Shown here: piece after piece, positions 52,358-62,232 of the stretch | Position numbering within the stretch: the stretch's first letter is position 1 | Layout of the letters: every line of letters starts with the position of its first letter | NCBI GenBank assembly: GCA_946552115.1 | Contig: CAMNRH010000001.1 | Coordinates: 91,797-155,796 of the forward strand | Length of the DNA: 64,000 nucleotides | Direction of reading: 5' to 3' | From: an uncultured Lachnospiraceae bacterium | Lineage (GTDB): Bacteria > Bacillota > Clostridia > Lachnospirales > Lachnospiraceae | Position numbers and translations under genes: made by a program | Notes under the pieces: model-generated | The model's database searches: none | What the model was told of the DNA's origin: nothing | The model's input: the letters and a program-made list of their open reading frames with translations, nothing else

Positions 52358-54850
52358 TCATCTTTTCTTTCGTTTCCATTTCGCATATAGTACCTTATTC
52401 CCCGTACTTCCTTTTTTTATTTTCGTCACTTTCTTTTTACATTTTTTATCACTGTACCATCCCTTAAACGTATACCCTCTTCTGGCTGGTTTTTTCAATG
52501 TTATCGTCGAGGACGTCACCTTGTAGGTTTTCGGGTTTTTCTTATGATTCTTTCCGCCGTTAAGCTTATAGGTCACCTTATATTTATTTACTGTCCATTT
52601 TGCGTACAGCGTCTTATTTCCCGTACTTCCTTTCGCAATGGTCTTCACCCTCTTTTTAAATTTTTTATCACTGTACCACCCTTTAAAGGTACAGCCTTTC
52701 CTTGTAGGATTCTTCAACGTAATTTTTGATGAAGTAATTTTATAGCTGACCGGATTTTTCTTACTGTTTTTTCCGCTGTTAAGTTTATATGTAATCTTAT
52801 ATTTCACAGGCATCCATTTTGCGTACAGTGTCTTCACCGCCCCATTACTGCTTGTCAGGTTGCTCACAACGCTTTCATTCTTATAAATCACAGCGCCGCC
52901 CGCCGAAGCCGCCCATCCTGAGAATGTATATCCTTTTTTCGTAAATTTATTCGCGCGCAGTATATAACTGCTCCCGTATTTGCAGGAGGTATCCGCCATG
53001 CTCCCACCCGTTGCCCCGTTCTTATGATAACGGATTGTGTAAGTAACCGGCGTCCAATGGGCATAAAACGTACGCTCCGTCTTTGTTTCAATCACAGCCG
53101 TCTTTTCTGTTATTTTCGTCCCGCTGTTACGGCTTGTATACCATCCCGTAAACTGATATCCGGTTCTTGACGGTACCGGCATATTTCCGTAAACATTGCC
53201 GATGCTGAAAGTCTGTGATGCTCTCGGGACCGTCCCGCCGTTCGCATCATAGATGATTGTATATTGTTCTTTGGAAACAGTTACCGCACATTCGGCTGTT
53301 TTTCCGTTTTCCGTTGTCGCTGTTATCGTTGCTTCCCCGATGGAAACTCCTGTGACAGTCCCTCTTTCATCCACAGAAGCCACCGCCGGGTTAGAAGAAC
53401 TCCATGTGACCCCGGACAGCGCCCCCGACGGAATCAGACTGTAGCTTAATGTCTTTGATTTTCCTATCGCAGCCTTTAATTTATTATTGTTTAATAAAAT
53501 CTTTGTCGGCGGAATCACGGCCGGAAACGGCGTACTCTTTTTTATATCAGGCGTATCCTTATTCGGAGAACGGCTGAGCAGATACTCAATCTGTCCGCCC
53601 CTCCTCCGGCTCCCGTATATATAGCCGTCCTCTGTATTCAGCCCGTCAGATACAGGGATGTCATTACTTCCGTCTAACGATATGCTCCATATTTTTTCCG
53701 ATGTATTATAATATAATCTTCCATCCTGAAAAAACAGCCCGGAATAAGCGCCTCTCCAAAAACGGCCTGTATCTCCCCACTCATCCCATCTTCCAAGAGA
53801 CTCTTTAACGCTTTTTTCCGTATCATTCGTTATACTGCGGGAATAAATACCCCCTTCATCATTTTCATTTTTTATGTAATATGCATCCGTTCCGTCTACA
53901 ATAATCTGCGATTTGATATCTTTCCAGTAGGCGCTCTCATATTTCACGCTATTGCAGACCAGATTTGTCAAATCCCATCCGTAATGCCTGCCCGTATCCG
54001 AACGCATCTCACTGTCGCTTAACAGAAAAAAGCTATGGCTGACTCCGCCCAGCTTATCCGGAACCGGGTCGTCCCATGTACAATCCACGTGATAATAGGC
54101 TCCGTCCAGCTTAATAATATTCCATGCATGGTTCATCATATCACTGCCGGTCACATAGCATTCAATCCCAAGCCGGTTCATCATATACATATAGGCATAT
54201 GCATACGCCTGACAGACCCCAACCTTGTTTTTAATAATTCCTCCGCTTCGGAACGAATCATCCGGCAGTGTATTCGACAGATAATTAGCATAATCATATT
54301 CGTATTCATGCACAAAATAATCATGAATCCTTAGCGCTTTCGCTTCCGAATCTGCTTCCTCTGTTACCTGCTGCAAAATCTCCTCTACAGCACTGTCAAC
54401 ATTCAGAATATGCTGCGTCGTCTCCTGACGGGACATCGGATTGCTAAATTCAATACGGGTAAATTTATTGGTTGACGGACTGTAATAGCATCCTATATCA
54501 ATTCCGCCGCTGAGATACGGAGAATAATACACCATCCTGTAAATAGAATACCTGGCCCGGTTTATCCCCATATCGGAGACGGAAACGTCCGGCTCCCCGG
54601 CAAGCAGAGCTTCCCGGATACGCTCCTCCAATTGCTGATACAGCTCTGTATCGGTTCCACTAAAATCCCCCGCCCGGCTATAGGTCTGTATCTCGTCGGC
54701 TTTCTCATCCGGAATATCCTCCGGCATCTCGTCTAAAACCGCCGGATAAATAACCTCCGGCTCTACGGCCGTCTCCTCTGCATACCCGGAAAATGAAGAG
54801 AGGAATGCGGCTATAAACGCTATCGCAAACAGCTTTCCAAATTTTTTCAT
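52358..54850 (-). CDS. Secreted transglutaminase-like protein with Big_2 and InlB-type repeats
   Basis: 830 residues. Signal peptide ~1-24 (LFAIAFIAAFLSSFSGYAEE). Transglutaminase/papain-like core ~165-275 with Cys in NKVGVCQAYAYAYMYMM, His in SDMMNHAWNIIKLDG and Asp in YHVDCTWDDPV, a complete triad. A DUF5050-like beta region follows (~310-430), then one Big_2 domain (~445-525, VTWSSSNPAVASVDERGTVTG), then four InlB B-type (Flg_new) repeats of ~70 residues (GYQFTGWYTSRNSG, GYTFSGWAAS, GCTFKGWYSDKKFK, GYTFKGWYSDKKCK), the last two nearly identical and lysine-rich. Likely acts on the cell surface, as a protease or cross-linker (inference). No sortase signal. Confidence 0.9.
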   Translation of the reverse strand: MKKFGKLFAIAFIAAFLSSFSGYAEETAVEPEVIYPAVLDEMPEDIPDEKADEIQTYSRAGDFSGTDTELYQQLEERIREALLAGEPDVSVSDMGINRARYSIYRMVYYSPYLSGGIDIGCYYSPSTNKFTRIEFSNPMSRQETTQHILNVDSAVEEILQQVTEEADSEAKALRIHDYFVHEYEYDYANYLSNTLPDDSFRSGGIIKNKVGVCQAYAYAYMYMMNRLGIECYVTGSDMMNHAWNIIKLDGAYYHVDCTWDDPVPDKLGGVSHSFFLLSDSEMRSDTGRHYGWDLTNLVCNSVKYESAYWKDIKSQIIVDGTDAYYIKNENDEGGIYSRSITNDTEKSVKESLGRWDEWGDTGRFWRGAYSGLFFQDGRLYYNTSEKIWSISLDGSNDIPVSDGLNTEDGYIYGSRRRGGQIEYLLSRSPNKDTPDIKKSTPFPAVIPPTKILLNNNKLKAAIGKSKTLSYSLIPSGALSGVTWSSSNPAVASVDERGTVTGVSIGEATITATTENGKTAECAVTVSKEQYTIIYDANGGTVPRASQTFSIGNVYGNMPVPSRTGYQFTGWYTSRNSGTKITEKTAVIETKTERTFYAHWTPVTYTIRYHKNGATGGSMADTSCKYGSSYILRANKFTKKGYTFSGWAASAGGAVIYKNESVVSNLTSSNGAVKTLYAKWMPVKYKITYKLNSGKNSKKNPVSYKITSSKITLKNPTRKGCTFKGWYSDKKFKKRVKTIAKGSTGNKTLYAKWTVNKYKVTYKLNGGKNHKKNPKTYKVTSSTITLKKPARRGYTFKGWYSDKKCKKKVTKIKKGSTGNKVLYAKWKRKKR

Positions 54851-54897
54851 TTTAAACTCCTTTTAAAAGCCCGCTTTTTCTTTCCATACCCTGACAT

Positions 54898-54917
54898 AAA
54901 AAAAGCTGTGCAGCTTC
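54898..54917 (-). terminator. Weak terminator after RCC1/LRR gene
   Basis: AAGCT-GCAC-AGCTT followed by TTTTTTT on the minus strand, ~10 bp after the stop. The stem is only 5 bp, so efficiency is doubtful. Confidence 0.45.
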
Positions 54918-54925
54918 TCCGGTTA

Positions 54926-56707
54926 TTATTTTCTAATCCTCACAGTAGAAACCTGCCCTTTCTTCTTAAGCAGCTTCTGATATACTTTGAGTTTTTTAGC
55001 CGGAACCTTAATGGTCGCTTTTTTATGAATACCGCTCAAAGCCTTATTACCGACCTTTTTCAATACAGTCGATTTAATCTGAATCGTTTTCAGGCGGCCG
55101 TTTTTAGAAAACGCTCCTTTTCCAATCGTCTTTACTCTGGCCGGAATTACCAGCTTTGTCAGTTTTTTACAGCCACTGAACGCATAATCACCGATAGTAA
55201 CCAATGCGCCGTCCAACGACACGGCAGTCAATGATGTACAGCCACGAAAAGCATTCGTTCCGATACTGGCAACATTTTTCCCAAATTTCACCTTTTTTAG
55301 CCTGGTATACTTATAAAAAGCTTTGCTGGAAATGTGCGTCACCTTAAATACATAACCGTTCTTCTTTACCGTAGCGGGAATGACGACGGACGTCTTCCTT
55401 TTATCGCCCTTTACCAGCGTAACCGTTCCTCTCTTCGCATCGGATTTCGTAACTTTATATGTGACATTTGAAATTTTAAAAGTACTGTTTTTCTTAGGAA
55501 GCGTCTTTTTCAGACTTGTACCGACAGTTGTCGTTCCTTTCCCGGACGACGGCGTCGATGGATTCACAGCAGGTTTTTCCGGCGCGCCGATTGAGATTTT
55601 AACAGGCTTCTCTATTTCATGTCCGGACAGATTCACAATACCGTCCCCCAGCTGGCCCCGCCAGCCGCCGCCCCAGGTCCAGAGGCTTCCGTCTTTCTTA
55701 AGCATCCCATGATGGGTGTCGCCCATCTCCACCAGAGCAGCTCCGTCCGCAAGCTTTTTCGGTATGTACTCACTAAAACGAATATAAGTATTGTATCCGC
55801 ACATCCAGAGACTTCCGTCTGTTTTGACAATACCGCTGGCCCACTGACCAAGTGAAAACTGCGCGACGCCGTTCATAATACACTTAGGAGCACTGACGGT
55901 ACTGGCACTTTTGTTATCCCCGATCTGTCCGTCGCCGTTATTTCCCCACAGCCAGAGACTTCCGTCCGTCTTAAGGGCTCCGCTGTGAGCATGCCCCAGA
56001 GAGATCTGTTTCACGCCGTCCATAAGCTTTTCCGGCCGGCTCCCATTGAGACCGCCCAGTGCGCCGTCCCTGTTACTTCCCCACATCCAGAGGCTTCCGT
56101 CTTTCTTAAGCGCCGCGCCGTGGGAGCTTCCAAAATCTGCCTGTACTACGTCGTCCAAAAGCTTTACCGGCGCCACATGATTCCTACCGCCCCCGGTACC
56201 CAGATCGCCGTTTCCGTTATATCCCCATACCCAGAGACTTCCGTCCGTCTTAATCGCCGCGGTTTTTCGGTAACCCAATACGACCTTGGATACGCCGGTC
56301 ATAATTTTTTTCGGTTTCAGACAATCCGTGGTAGTTCCGTCGCCAAGCTGGCCGAAGCTGTTGCTCCCCCACATATAAAGGCTTCCGTCTTTCTTAACCG
56401 CCCCGCTGTGGGCCTCATACGAGCTTCCAAAGCTTAAGGACACCTCCGATACGCCGTCCATAATCTTTATCGGCGTACCTTCACACAGATTATTTCCCTT
56501 TTTTCCATTTCCCAGCTCTCCGCACTCATTGCTTCCCCATAGCCAAAGACCCCCTTCACTGTCAATGGCTGCGCTGTGTGTTCCGCCGAGCGCCACCTTT
56601 GCCGCTTTCTTTTCAGCGGCCTGTACATTTTTCCCTGCCAGCAAACCTCCCAACAGCAGAAAAGCAATCGCCCCTATCCAAAATCTTCTCTTCTTTTTTA
56701 CTCTCAT
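54926..56707 (-). CDS. Secreted RCC1-repeat protein with C-terminal leucine-rich (LRR_5) domain
   Basis: 593 residues. Signal peptide ~1-30 (FWIGAIAFLLLGGLLAGKNVQA). Seven RCC1-like repeats of ~50 residues at ~35-395, each with KxDGSLWxWGxNxxGxLGxG; the sixth is degenerate (LWMCGYNTYIRF). A linker follows, then BspA-type LRR_5 repeats ~450-570 (VASIGTNAFRGCTSLTAVSL, VTIGDYAFSGCKKLTKLVIP, VKTIGKGAFSKNGRLKTIQI) and a lysine-rich end. RCC1 repeats form a beta-propeller for protein contacts and LRR_5 is common in gut-bacterial adhesins; no catalytic site is visible. Surface binding is inferred. Confidence 0.9.
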   Translation of the reverse strand: MRVKKKRRFWIGAIAFLLLGGLLAGKNVQAAEKKAAKVALGGTHSAAIDSEGGLWLWGSNECGELGNGKKGNNLCEGTPIKIMDGVSEVSLSFGSSYEAHSGAVKKDGSLYMWGSNSFGQLGDGTTTDCLKPKKIMTGVSKVVLGYRKTAAIKTDGSLWVWGYNGNGDLGTGGGRNHVAPVKLLDDVVQADFGSSHGAALKKDGSLWMWGSNRDGALGGLNGSRPEKLMDGVKQISLGHAHSGALKTDGSLWLWGNNGDGQIGDNKSASTVSAPKCIMNGVAQFSLGQWASGIVKTDGSLWMCGYNTYIRFSEYIPKKLADGAALVEMGDTHHGMLKKDGSLWTWGGGWRGQLGDGIVNLSGHEIEKPVKISIGAPEKPAVNPSTPSSGKGTTTVGTSLKKTLPKKNSTFKISNVTYKVTKSDAKRGTVTLVKGDKRKTSVVIPATVKKNGYVFKVTHISSKAFYKYTRLKKVKFGKNVASIGTNAFRGCTSLTAVSLDGALVTIGDYAFSGCKKLTKLVIPARVKTIGKGAFSKNGRLKTIQIKSTVLKKVGNKALSGIHKKATIKVPAKKLKVYQKLLKKKGQVSTVRIRK

Positions 56708-56749
56708 ATTTCCTCCTTATCTATCCATAAACGATTTCTTTATACTGCT

Positions 56750-56779
56750 ATGTTAATACTGCCTCCGCATACCTGTCAA
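56750..56779 (-). promoter_or_regulatory. Sigma-A promoter of RCC1/LRR gene
   Basis: TTGACA (56774-56779), 18-bp spacer, TAACAT (56750-56755), just after the parC stop and ~43 bp before the coding start. Confidence 0.65.
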
Positions 56780-56791
56780 TCATTTTAAAGG

Positions 56792-59035
56792 CTATCCTCT
56801 TGCTTTAGTGCCGGTTCCGTCCCTCTTGCCGACTTTCAGCCTGTTTAAGTATATTTCCTTTTCTCCGTAAACCGCCTTACACTCCGTGCTTTCCTCAAAC
56901 AGATATACTCTTTCCAGCTCATCTTTCTTTTTCAGCTTAATTCCCCGGACGCCGACAGCGCCTTTCTTCTTTTCACATACCTCTGCTGCCGGAAAACGTA
57001 AGAAAAACCCTTCCTTTGTCTGCAATACAACATGGTGGTTCTCACTTATCACCTGAACGCTTACCACCTCGTCCTGCTCCTGAAGCTTTGTGGCCGCAAT
57101 GGTACGCTTTGCCACCTGGAATTCCTCTCCCTCAACCTTTTTAATCATCCCCTGCTTCGTCGCAAACAGAAATTTTGCATAGCGCGTCTGCTCGGAATCG
57201 CAGATATAAATAATACGCTCCTGAGCACTGTCATAATTGCTCACATTATCAACAGGCAGCCCCTTATCCCGGAACTTTCCGAAAGGGAGATCCGGAACCT
57301 TTACCTGATGCATTTTGCCATGATTCGTAAAGACGCAAATTTTCCCTGTATTCATACAGCTTATCACATATTTGTTTTCTAAATCCGCCGCCTCCTTATT
57401 TCTCTCATAAGTCGCCGTATCAATTGTTTTCGCATAGCCAAAACGGTCCATAAGAAAGACGATCTCCTGCTCCTCAATCTTCTTTTCCTCGTAAACGGCT
57501 TCCTCCGCATTTTCAATTACGGTGCGGCGTTTTCTGGCATATTCTTTTTTAAGCTTATCCAAATCCTCTATAATCACATCTGCCATTGAGCTGTAATGAT
57601 TCAGAATATCCTCGTATTTCGCAATATTCTTAAGCGTCTCTTCATGCTCTTTCATAAGGGCATCTATCTCCAGACCAATCAGCTTATACAGACGCATCTC
57701 CAGAATCGCCGTCGCCTGACGCTCCGTAAACCGGAGCATAGCGGCCATTTTTTTAGAAATACCCGACTTGAACTTAATATTTTCCGTCACACCCTTTGTC
57801 AGACATTCTTTCGCGTCCTTTACCGACTGGCTTCCCCTGAGGATTTCAATAATAAGGTCAATTACATTGCAGGCTTTAATCAATCCTTCCTGTATTTCCT
57901 TTTTGTCAAGCTCCTTAGAAAGAAGTGTCTTATATTTCCTCGTGGCAAGCTCAAACTGAAAGTCCACATGATGTTCAATAATCTTTTTAATCCCCATCGT
58001 TTCCGGACGCCCATCCGCTACCGCCAGCATATTAACGCCGAAAGTATCCTCAAGCCTCGTTTTTTTATAAAGCATATTGGTCAGGTTTTCAACATCCGCC
58101 CCTTTCTTTAGTTCAATGACAATCCTGATTCCTTCCTTTGAAGACTGATTGGAAATATCAATAATGTCTGTTGTCTTTTTTGCTTCTACAAGGCTGCACA
58201 CATCGTTTAAAAACTTTCCGATTCCCGCGCCAATCATCGTATACGGAATCTCGGAAATTACAAGACGCTTTTTCCCGCCCTTTACCTCCTCTGCCTCAAC
58301 CTTTCCCCGAATTCTGATTTTCCCGCTTCCCGTCTCATATATATTTAAGAGCTCGTCCTTATTGACCACAATTCCTCCTGTCGGGAAATCCGGTCCTTTC
58401 ACATACCGCATCAGCTGCTTTGTACTAATCTCGTCATTTTTCATATAAGCCTTGACAGCGTCTATTACTTCCCCCAGATTATGGGGCGGGATGCTGGTAG
58501 CCATACCGACGGCAATCCCTTCAGCACCGTTTACAAGAAGATTCGGTATCCGTACCGGAAGTACCTCCGGCTCCTTTTCTGTCTCGTCAAAATTCGGCAG
58601 AAAATTCACCACATTTTTATCCAAATCCGCCAGATATGCCTCCTGTGTAAGCTTCGCAAGTCTGGCCTCCGTATAACGCATGGCAGCCGCTCCGTCTCCT
58701 TCAATGGAGCCGAAATTTCCGTGGCCGTCCACCAGAATCATTCCCTTTTTAAATTCCTGCGCCATAACGACCAGCGCTTCATAAATCGAGCTGTCTCCAT
58801 GAGGATGATATTTACCCATCGTATCGCCGACAATACGGGCGCACTTCCTATAGGGCCTGTCCCATCGGATGCCCAGCTCATGCATATCGTAAAGCGTTCT
58901 TCTCTGCACCGGTTTCAGGCCGTCCCGCACGTCCGGCAGCGCCCGGGCGACAATGACGCTCATCGCATAATCAATATAGGATTTTTTCATCAGTTCCGAA
59001 TATTCGGTTCTTATAATCTGCTGTGATTCCTGCAT
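56792..59035 (-). CDS. parC: DNA topoisomerase IV subunit A (type II topoisomerase, ParC/GyrA-like)
   Basis: 747 residues. Breakage-reunion domain ~10-490 with the catalytic Tyr in AAAMRYTEARLAKL near 122 and the quinolone region KYHPHGDSSIYEALV near 77 carrying Ser and Glu at the usual resistance positions (unmutated). A C-terminal DNA-wrapping beta-pinwheel ~510-735 follows; a perfect GyrA box (QRRGGKG) is missing, with KKKGAVGVRG at that place, arguing for the topo IV-type paralogue rather than gyrase. It decatenates chromosomes with ParE, encoded 12 bp upstream. Confidence 0.93.
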   Translation of the reverse strand: MQESQQIIRTEYSELMKKSYIDYAMSVIVARALPDVRDGLKPVQRRTLYDMHELGIRWDRPYRKCARIVGDTMGKYHPHGDSSIYEALVVMAQEFKKGMILVDGHGNFGSIEGDGAAAMRYTEARLAKLTQEAYLADLDKNVVNFLPNFDETEKEPEVLPVRIPNLLVNGAEGIAVGMATSIPPHNLGEVIDAVKAYMKNDEISTKQLMRYVKGPDFPTGGIVVNKDELLNIYETGSGKIRIRGKVEAEEVKGGKKRLVISEIPYTMIGAGIGKFLNDVCSLVEAKKTTDIIDISNQSSKEGIRIVIELKKGADVENLTNMLYKKTRLEDTFGVNMLAVADGRPETMGIKKIIEHHVDFQFELATRKYKTLLSKELDKKEIQEGLIKACNVIDLIIEILRGSQSVKDAKECLTKGVTENIKFKSGISKKMAAMLRFTERQATAILEMRLYKLIGLEIDALMKEHEETLKNIAKYEDILNHYSSMADVIIEDLDKLKKEYARKRRTVIENAEEAVYEEKKIEEQEIVFLMDRFGYAKTIDTATYERNKEAADLENKYVISCMNTGKICVFTNHGKMHQVKVPDLPFGKFRDKGLPVDNVSNYDSAQERIIYICDSEQTRYAKFLFATKQGMIKKVEGEEFQVAKRTIAATKLQEQDEVVSVQVISENHHVVLQTKEGFFLRFPAAEVCEKKKGAVGVRGIKLKKKDELERVYLFEESTECKAVYGEKEIYLNRLKVGKRDGTGTKARG

Positions 59036-59047
59036 CTTCTCTTCTCC

Positions 59048-60970
59048 TTACACATCCAGCTGTGCTTCCGTCGCATTTTCATAGATAAAGGTTCTTCTCG
59101 GCGGCACCTCGGTCCCCATCAGCATCTCCGTCACACTGGAGGCCATCCTCGCGTCCTCAATCTCCACCCGTTTCAAAATCCGTCTCTCCGGATCAAGCGT
59201 CGTCTCCCAGAGCTGATCGGCATCCATTTCACCCAGTCCCTTATATCTCTGAAGCGTAAATGCTCCGTCATGCGTCTTCCGGTAACGCTCCAGCGCCTTA
59301 TCGTCATAGAGATATTCCTCCCCGCCTTTCTTCGGCATCGCCTTATAAAGAGGGGGCATGGCAATATAAACATGTCCCTCATAGATAAGCTCCGGCATAA
59401 AACGGTAAAACAGGGTAAGAAGCAGTGTGGAAATATGGGCGCCGTCCACGTCCGCATCCGCCATAATTATAATTTTATCATATCGGAGCTTCGAAATATC
59501 AAAATCATTGCCGTATCCCTCGGAAAATCCGCAGCCAAAGGCATTTATCATCGTCTTAATCTCTGCATTTGCCAGAATCTTATCAATACTTGCTTTCTCT
59601 ACATTCAGGATTTTTCCGCGGATAGGAAGAATCGCCTGATACATTCGGTTTCTTGCCGTTTTTGCCGAGCCGCCCGCGGAATCTCCCTCGACAATGAAGA
59701 TTTCGCATTGTTTTGCGTCCCGGCTTTCACAGTTGGCCAGCTTTCCGTTGCTGTCAAAGGAATATTTCTGCTTTGTCAGAAGATTGGTTTTCGCTTTTTC
59801 CTCTGTCTTCCGGATTCTGGCCGCTTTCTCCGCACAGCCGATTACTTTTTTAAGATTATCCAGATTCCTGTCAAAATAACGTACAATTTCCTCACCCGTC
59901 ACCTTGCTGGCCGCTTTTGCCGCATCCGGATTATCGAGCTTGGTCTTCGTCTGCCCCTCAAATCTCGGGTCCGGATGCTTCATGGAAATAATAGCCGTCA
60001 TACCGTTGCGTACATCTGCGCCGGTAAAGTTCGCGTCCTTATCCTTTAAAATTCCGAGCTCTCTCGCATACTGATTAACGACTGTTGTAAATGTCGTCTT
60101 AAAACCGGTCAGGTGCGTACCGCCCTCGCCATTATAAATATTATTACAGAAGCCGAGGACATTTTCATGGAATTCATTCACATACTGAAAGGCTACCTCT
60201 ACCTCGATTCCCTCTGCCTGTCCCTTAAAATAAACCGGCTCGTGCACCGCCTCTTTTTTTTCATTTAATTCCTGAATAAAACCAAGAATTCCCTCCGGCT
60301 CGTGATAAACGATTTTTTCGTTGCTCCCGTCCCTTAAATCCTCAAATACAATGGTAAGCTCGGGATTCAGATAGGTCGTCTCATGCATCCGGCTTTTTAC
60401 CTCGTCCGCCCGGAATCTTGTCTTTTCAAATATCGTATCATCCGGCAGAAAATTCACCTTTGTCCCTGTTTTTCTCGTCTTTCCGGTTCTCGGAAGAAGT
60501 CCGTCCACAAGCTCGATAACCGGAATTCCACGCTCATATCTGTCGTGGTGGATATAGCCGTCACGGCTGATTTCCACATCCATGTAGGATGACAGGGCAT
60601 TCACAACCGAGGAACCGACGCCGTGAAGTCCCCCGCTTGTCTTATATGCCGAATCGTCAAATTTTCCTCCCGCATGAAGCGTCGTATAGACAATCCGCTC
60701 CGCAGATACCCCCTTTGCATGCATATCCACCGGGACGCCGCGCCCGTTGTCTGCAATTGTTGCAGAGCCGTCCTTTTCCAGCGTTACGCGGATTTCCGAG
60801 CAAAAGCCTGCCAGATGCTCATCCACCGCGTTATCTACCATCTCATATATCAGGTGATTAAGACCTTTGGTGGAAACGCTTCCGATATACATTCCCGGTC
60901 TTTTCCGAACCGCTTCCAATCCCTCCAATACTGCAATACTATCCGCATCATATGTAGTCTTCTTCGCCAT
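59048..60970 (-). CDS. parE: DNA topoisomerase IV subunit B (ParE/GyrB-like)
   Basis: 640 residues. GHKL ATPase ~1-220 (LEAVRKRPGMYIGS, EMVDNAVDEHLAG, KTSGGLHGVGSSVVNALS), transducer to ~390, TOPRIM ~415-530 (FIVEGDSAGGSAK, IIIMADADVDGAHISTLLL) and the C-terminal RYKGLGEMDADQLWETT. ATG 60970 is chosen because AAAGGA lies ~10 bp upstream and MAKK...YDADSI is typical; the frame is open to 61003 without a site. Own promoter upstream. Confidence 0.94.
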   Translation of the reverse strand: MAKKTTYDADSIAVLEGLEAVRKRPGMYIGSVSTKGLNHLIYEMVDNAVDEHLAGFCSEIRVTLEKDGSATIADNGRGVPVDMHAKGVSAERIVYTTLHAGGKFDDSAYKTSGGLHGVGSSVVNALSSYMDVEISRDGYIHHDRYERGIPVIELVDGLLPRTGKTRKTGTKVNFLPDDTIFEKTRFRADEVKSRMHETTYLNPELTIVFEDLRDGSNEKIVYHEPEGILGFIQELNEKKEAVHEPVYFKGQAEGIEVEVAFQYVNEFHENVLGFCNNIYNGEGGTHLTGFKTTFTTVVNQYARELGILKDKDANFTGADVRNGMTAIISMKHPDPRFEGQTKTKLDNPDAAKAASKVTGEEIVRYFDRNLDNLKKVIGCAEKAARIRKTEEKAKTNLLTKQKYSFDSNGKLANCESRDAKQCEIFIVEGDSAGGSAKTARNRMYQAILPIRGKILNVEKASIDKILANAEIKTMINAFGCGFSEGYGNDFDISKLRYDKIIIMADADVDGAHISTLLLTLFYRFMPELIYEGHVYIAMPPLYKAMPKKGGEEYLYDDKALERYRKTHDGAFTLQRYKGLGEMDADQLWETTLDPERRILKRVEIEDARMASSVTEMLMGTEVPPRRTFIYENATEAQLDV

Positions 60971-61005
60971 CTTTTCCAGTCCTTTCGCATATCCATACTG
61001 CAACT

Positions 61006-61034
61006 ATATTAACACAAAATATAGTACGAATCAA
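61006..61034 (-). promoter_or_regulatory. Sigma-A promoter of parE-parC
   Basis: TTGATT (61029-61034), 17-bp spacer, TAATAT (61006-61011). It begins 7 bp after the spoIIP stop, separating the vegetative topoisomerase genes from the sporulation gene. Confidence 0.7.
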
Positions 61035-61041
61035 ATATATT

Positions 61042-62232
61042 TTACGGTGTCAGCACATGATCTAGTGTATCGGCCAAAACTTCCATAGCATTTTTCATCT
61101 CCTCCACCGTATTCGTCTGTGCACCTGCTTCGATCAGAAGCGTTTTCGGAAGCAGATTCATATTATAACAATACCCCCTTAGGTATATATGCCGCGTAAA
61201 GCCCGGATAGAGCTGTGCCGCCTTAAGCTGCATCTGCAATGAAAATGCCAGATTATCCTGAATATATGGATTATAAAGATAATCAATATTTCCATTTGCT
61301 TTCGTACGGCTTAAGCCGTTAAAAAACATAATCTGTGCCGTGGGCTTTCCGTCTGCCTCAGTCACAAGATGCGTACCCTCCGCCACACCGTCCCTGTGCA
61401 AATCAATAAGCACCTCTATACTCGGATTCTCCTTAAGTATATTCCGTATCTCGGGCTCCGCCAAATCGTAGGCCTTGCTTCTGTCAAGTTCTCCGTCTAT
61501 TAAATCATAGACCCCTTCGTGATGAAGCGTCTCGATTCCCCGCTCATTTAAAAGCTCCGTAAGATAGGTTCCGATTCCTACGATTGTTGTCTTCGTATCC
61601 CCCGGAACAGAATCCGCAAACGCTTCCTGAGAATGGGTATGATAAATCAGAACTTTCGGTCCCTTCGTCTCCTCATTAAGCTTCATATCTTTCCCAAGAA
61701 GCACCTCTGCATCCAGCTCCTCCGGACTTGTCATCGTCGTACTGTCAATCGTATAAAAATTGCCCACCAGATATTCATAATTCTTCAGCTTTTCAAGAGA
61801 TAAATCAACTGTTTTTGACGCAGGCTCAGAAACCGGCTCCTCTTCTTCCGGCTCTCCGATGAGCTTTCCGTTTTCATCAACTGCATTTTCATCTTCCGCC
61901 TGTTTTGCCAGAATCATTTCATAGGTCGCCCTGTCCTCAATATCCGTCTCCGCTTCTTCCTTCTCCTCTATATAAGTTCCGAGAGGAAGAAAATTCATCG
62001 CATGCTGAGCCACCCATTCATCGGCCGAAACGTGATGCTTCTTAACCGTGTAGGAAAACCCGGTGAGATACGTTTCCTGAATATGATTAAGGAGCATCTT
62101 ATTCGGACCGGCCAAAAGACTGTTCATCCACTTTTTATCTATTCCGGCCCCCATACTGATAACGATATATAAAACAAGAATACCTCCTGTAATTGTCATA
62201 AGAATCCGGCCGATTCTCTGTCCGCTTTTCAA
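61042..62232 (-). CDS. spoIIP: SpoIIP, engulfment peptidoglycan amidase/endopeptidase
   Basis: 396 residues. An N-terminal membrane anchor (IGRILMTITGGILVLYIVISMGAGI), a charged linker ~95-145, and the SpoIIP catalytic domain ~180-396: KVLIYHTHSQEAF near 193, IEVLIDLHRDGV near 273, and IEAGAQTNTVEEMKNAME near 370, supplying the zinc-binding His/Glu residues. With SpoIID and SpoIIM it remodels septal wall during engulfment. The start is TTG 62232 behind GGAGTG. It follows gpr by 99 bp in the usual gpr-spoIIP order; that gap shows no convincing terminator or promoter. Confidence 0.95.
   Translation of the reverse strand: MKSGQRIGRILMTITGGILVLYIVISMGAGIDKKWMNSLLAGPNKMLLNHIQETYLTGFSYTVKKHHVSADEWVAQHAMNFLPLGTYIEEKEEAETDIEDRATYEMILAKQAEDENAVDENGKLIGEPEEEEPVSEPASKTVDLSLEKLKNYEYLVGNFYTIDSTTMTSPEELDAEVLLGKDMKLNEETKGPKVLIYHTHSQEAFADSVPGDTKTTIVGIGTYLTELLNERGIETLHHEGVYDLIDGELDRSKAYDLAEPEIRNILKENPSIEVLIDLHRDGVAEGTHLVTEADGKPTAQIMFFNGLSRTKANGNIDYLYNPYIQDNLAFSLQMQLKAAQLYPGFTRHIYLRGYCYNMNLLPKTLLIEAGAQTNTVEEMKNAMEVLADTLDHVLTP

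Noticed and set aside
54898..54920. Strong terminator after the RCC1/LRR gene
   Set aside because: AAGCTGTGCAGCTT is palindromic, but a real hairpin has only 5 pairs; I list it as weak.
61139..61800. Prophage, insertion sequence or tRNA genes anywhere in the window
   Set aside because: Intergenic gaps are short, no transposase or integrase reading frame is present, and no cloverleaf-like segment was recognised.
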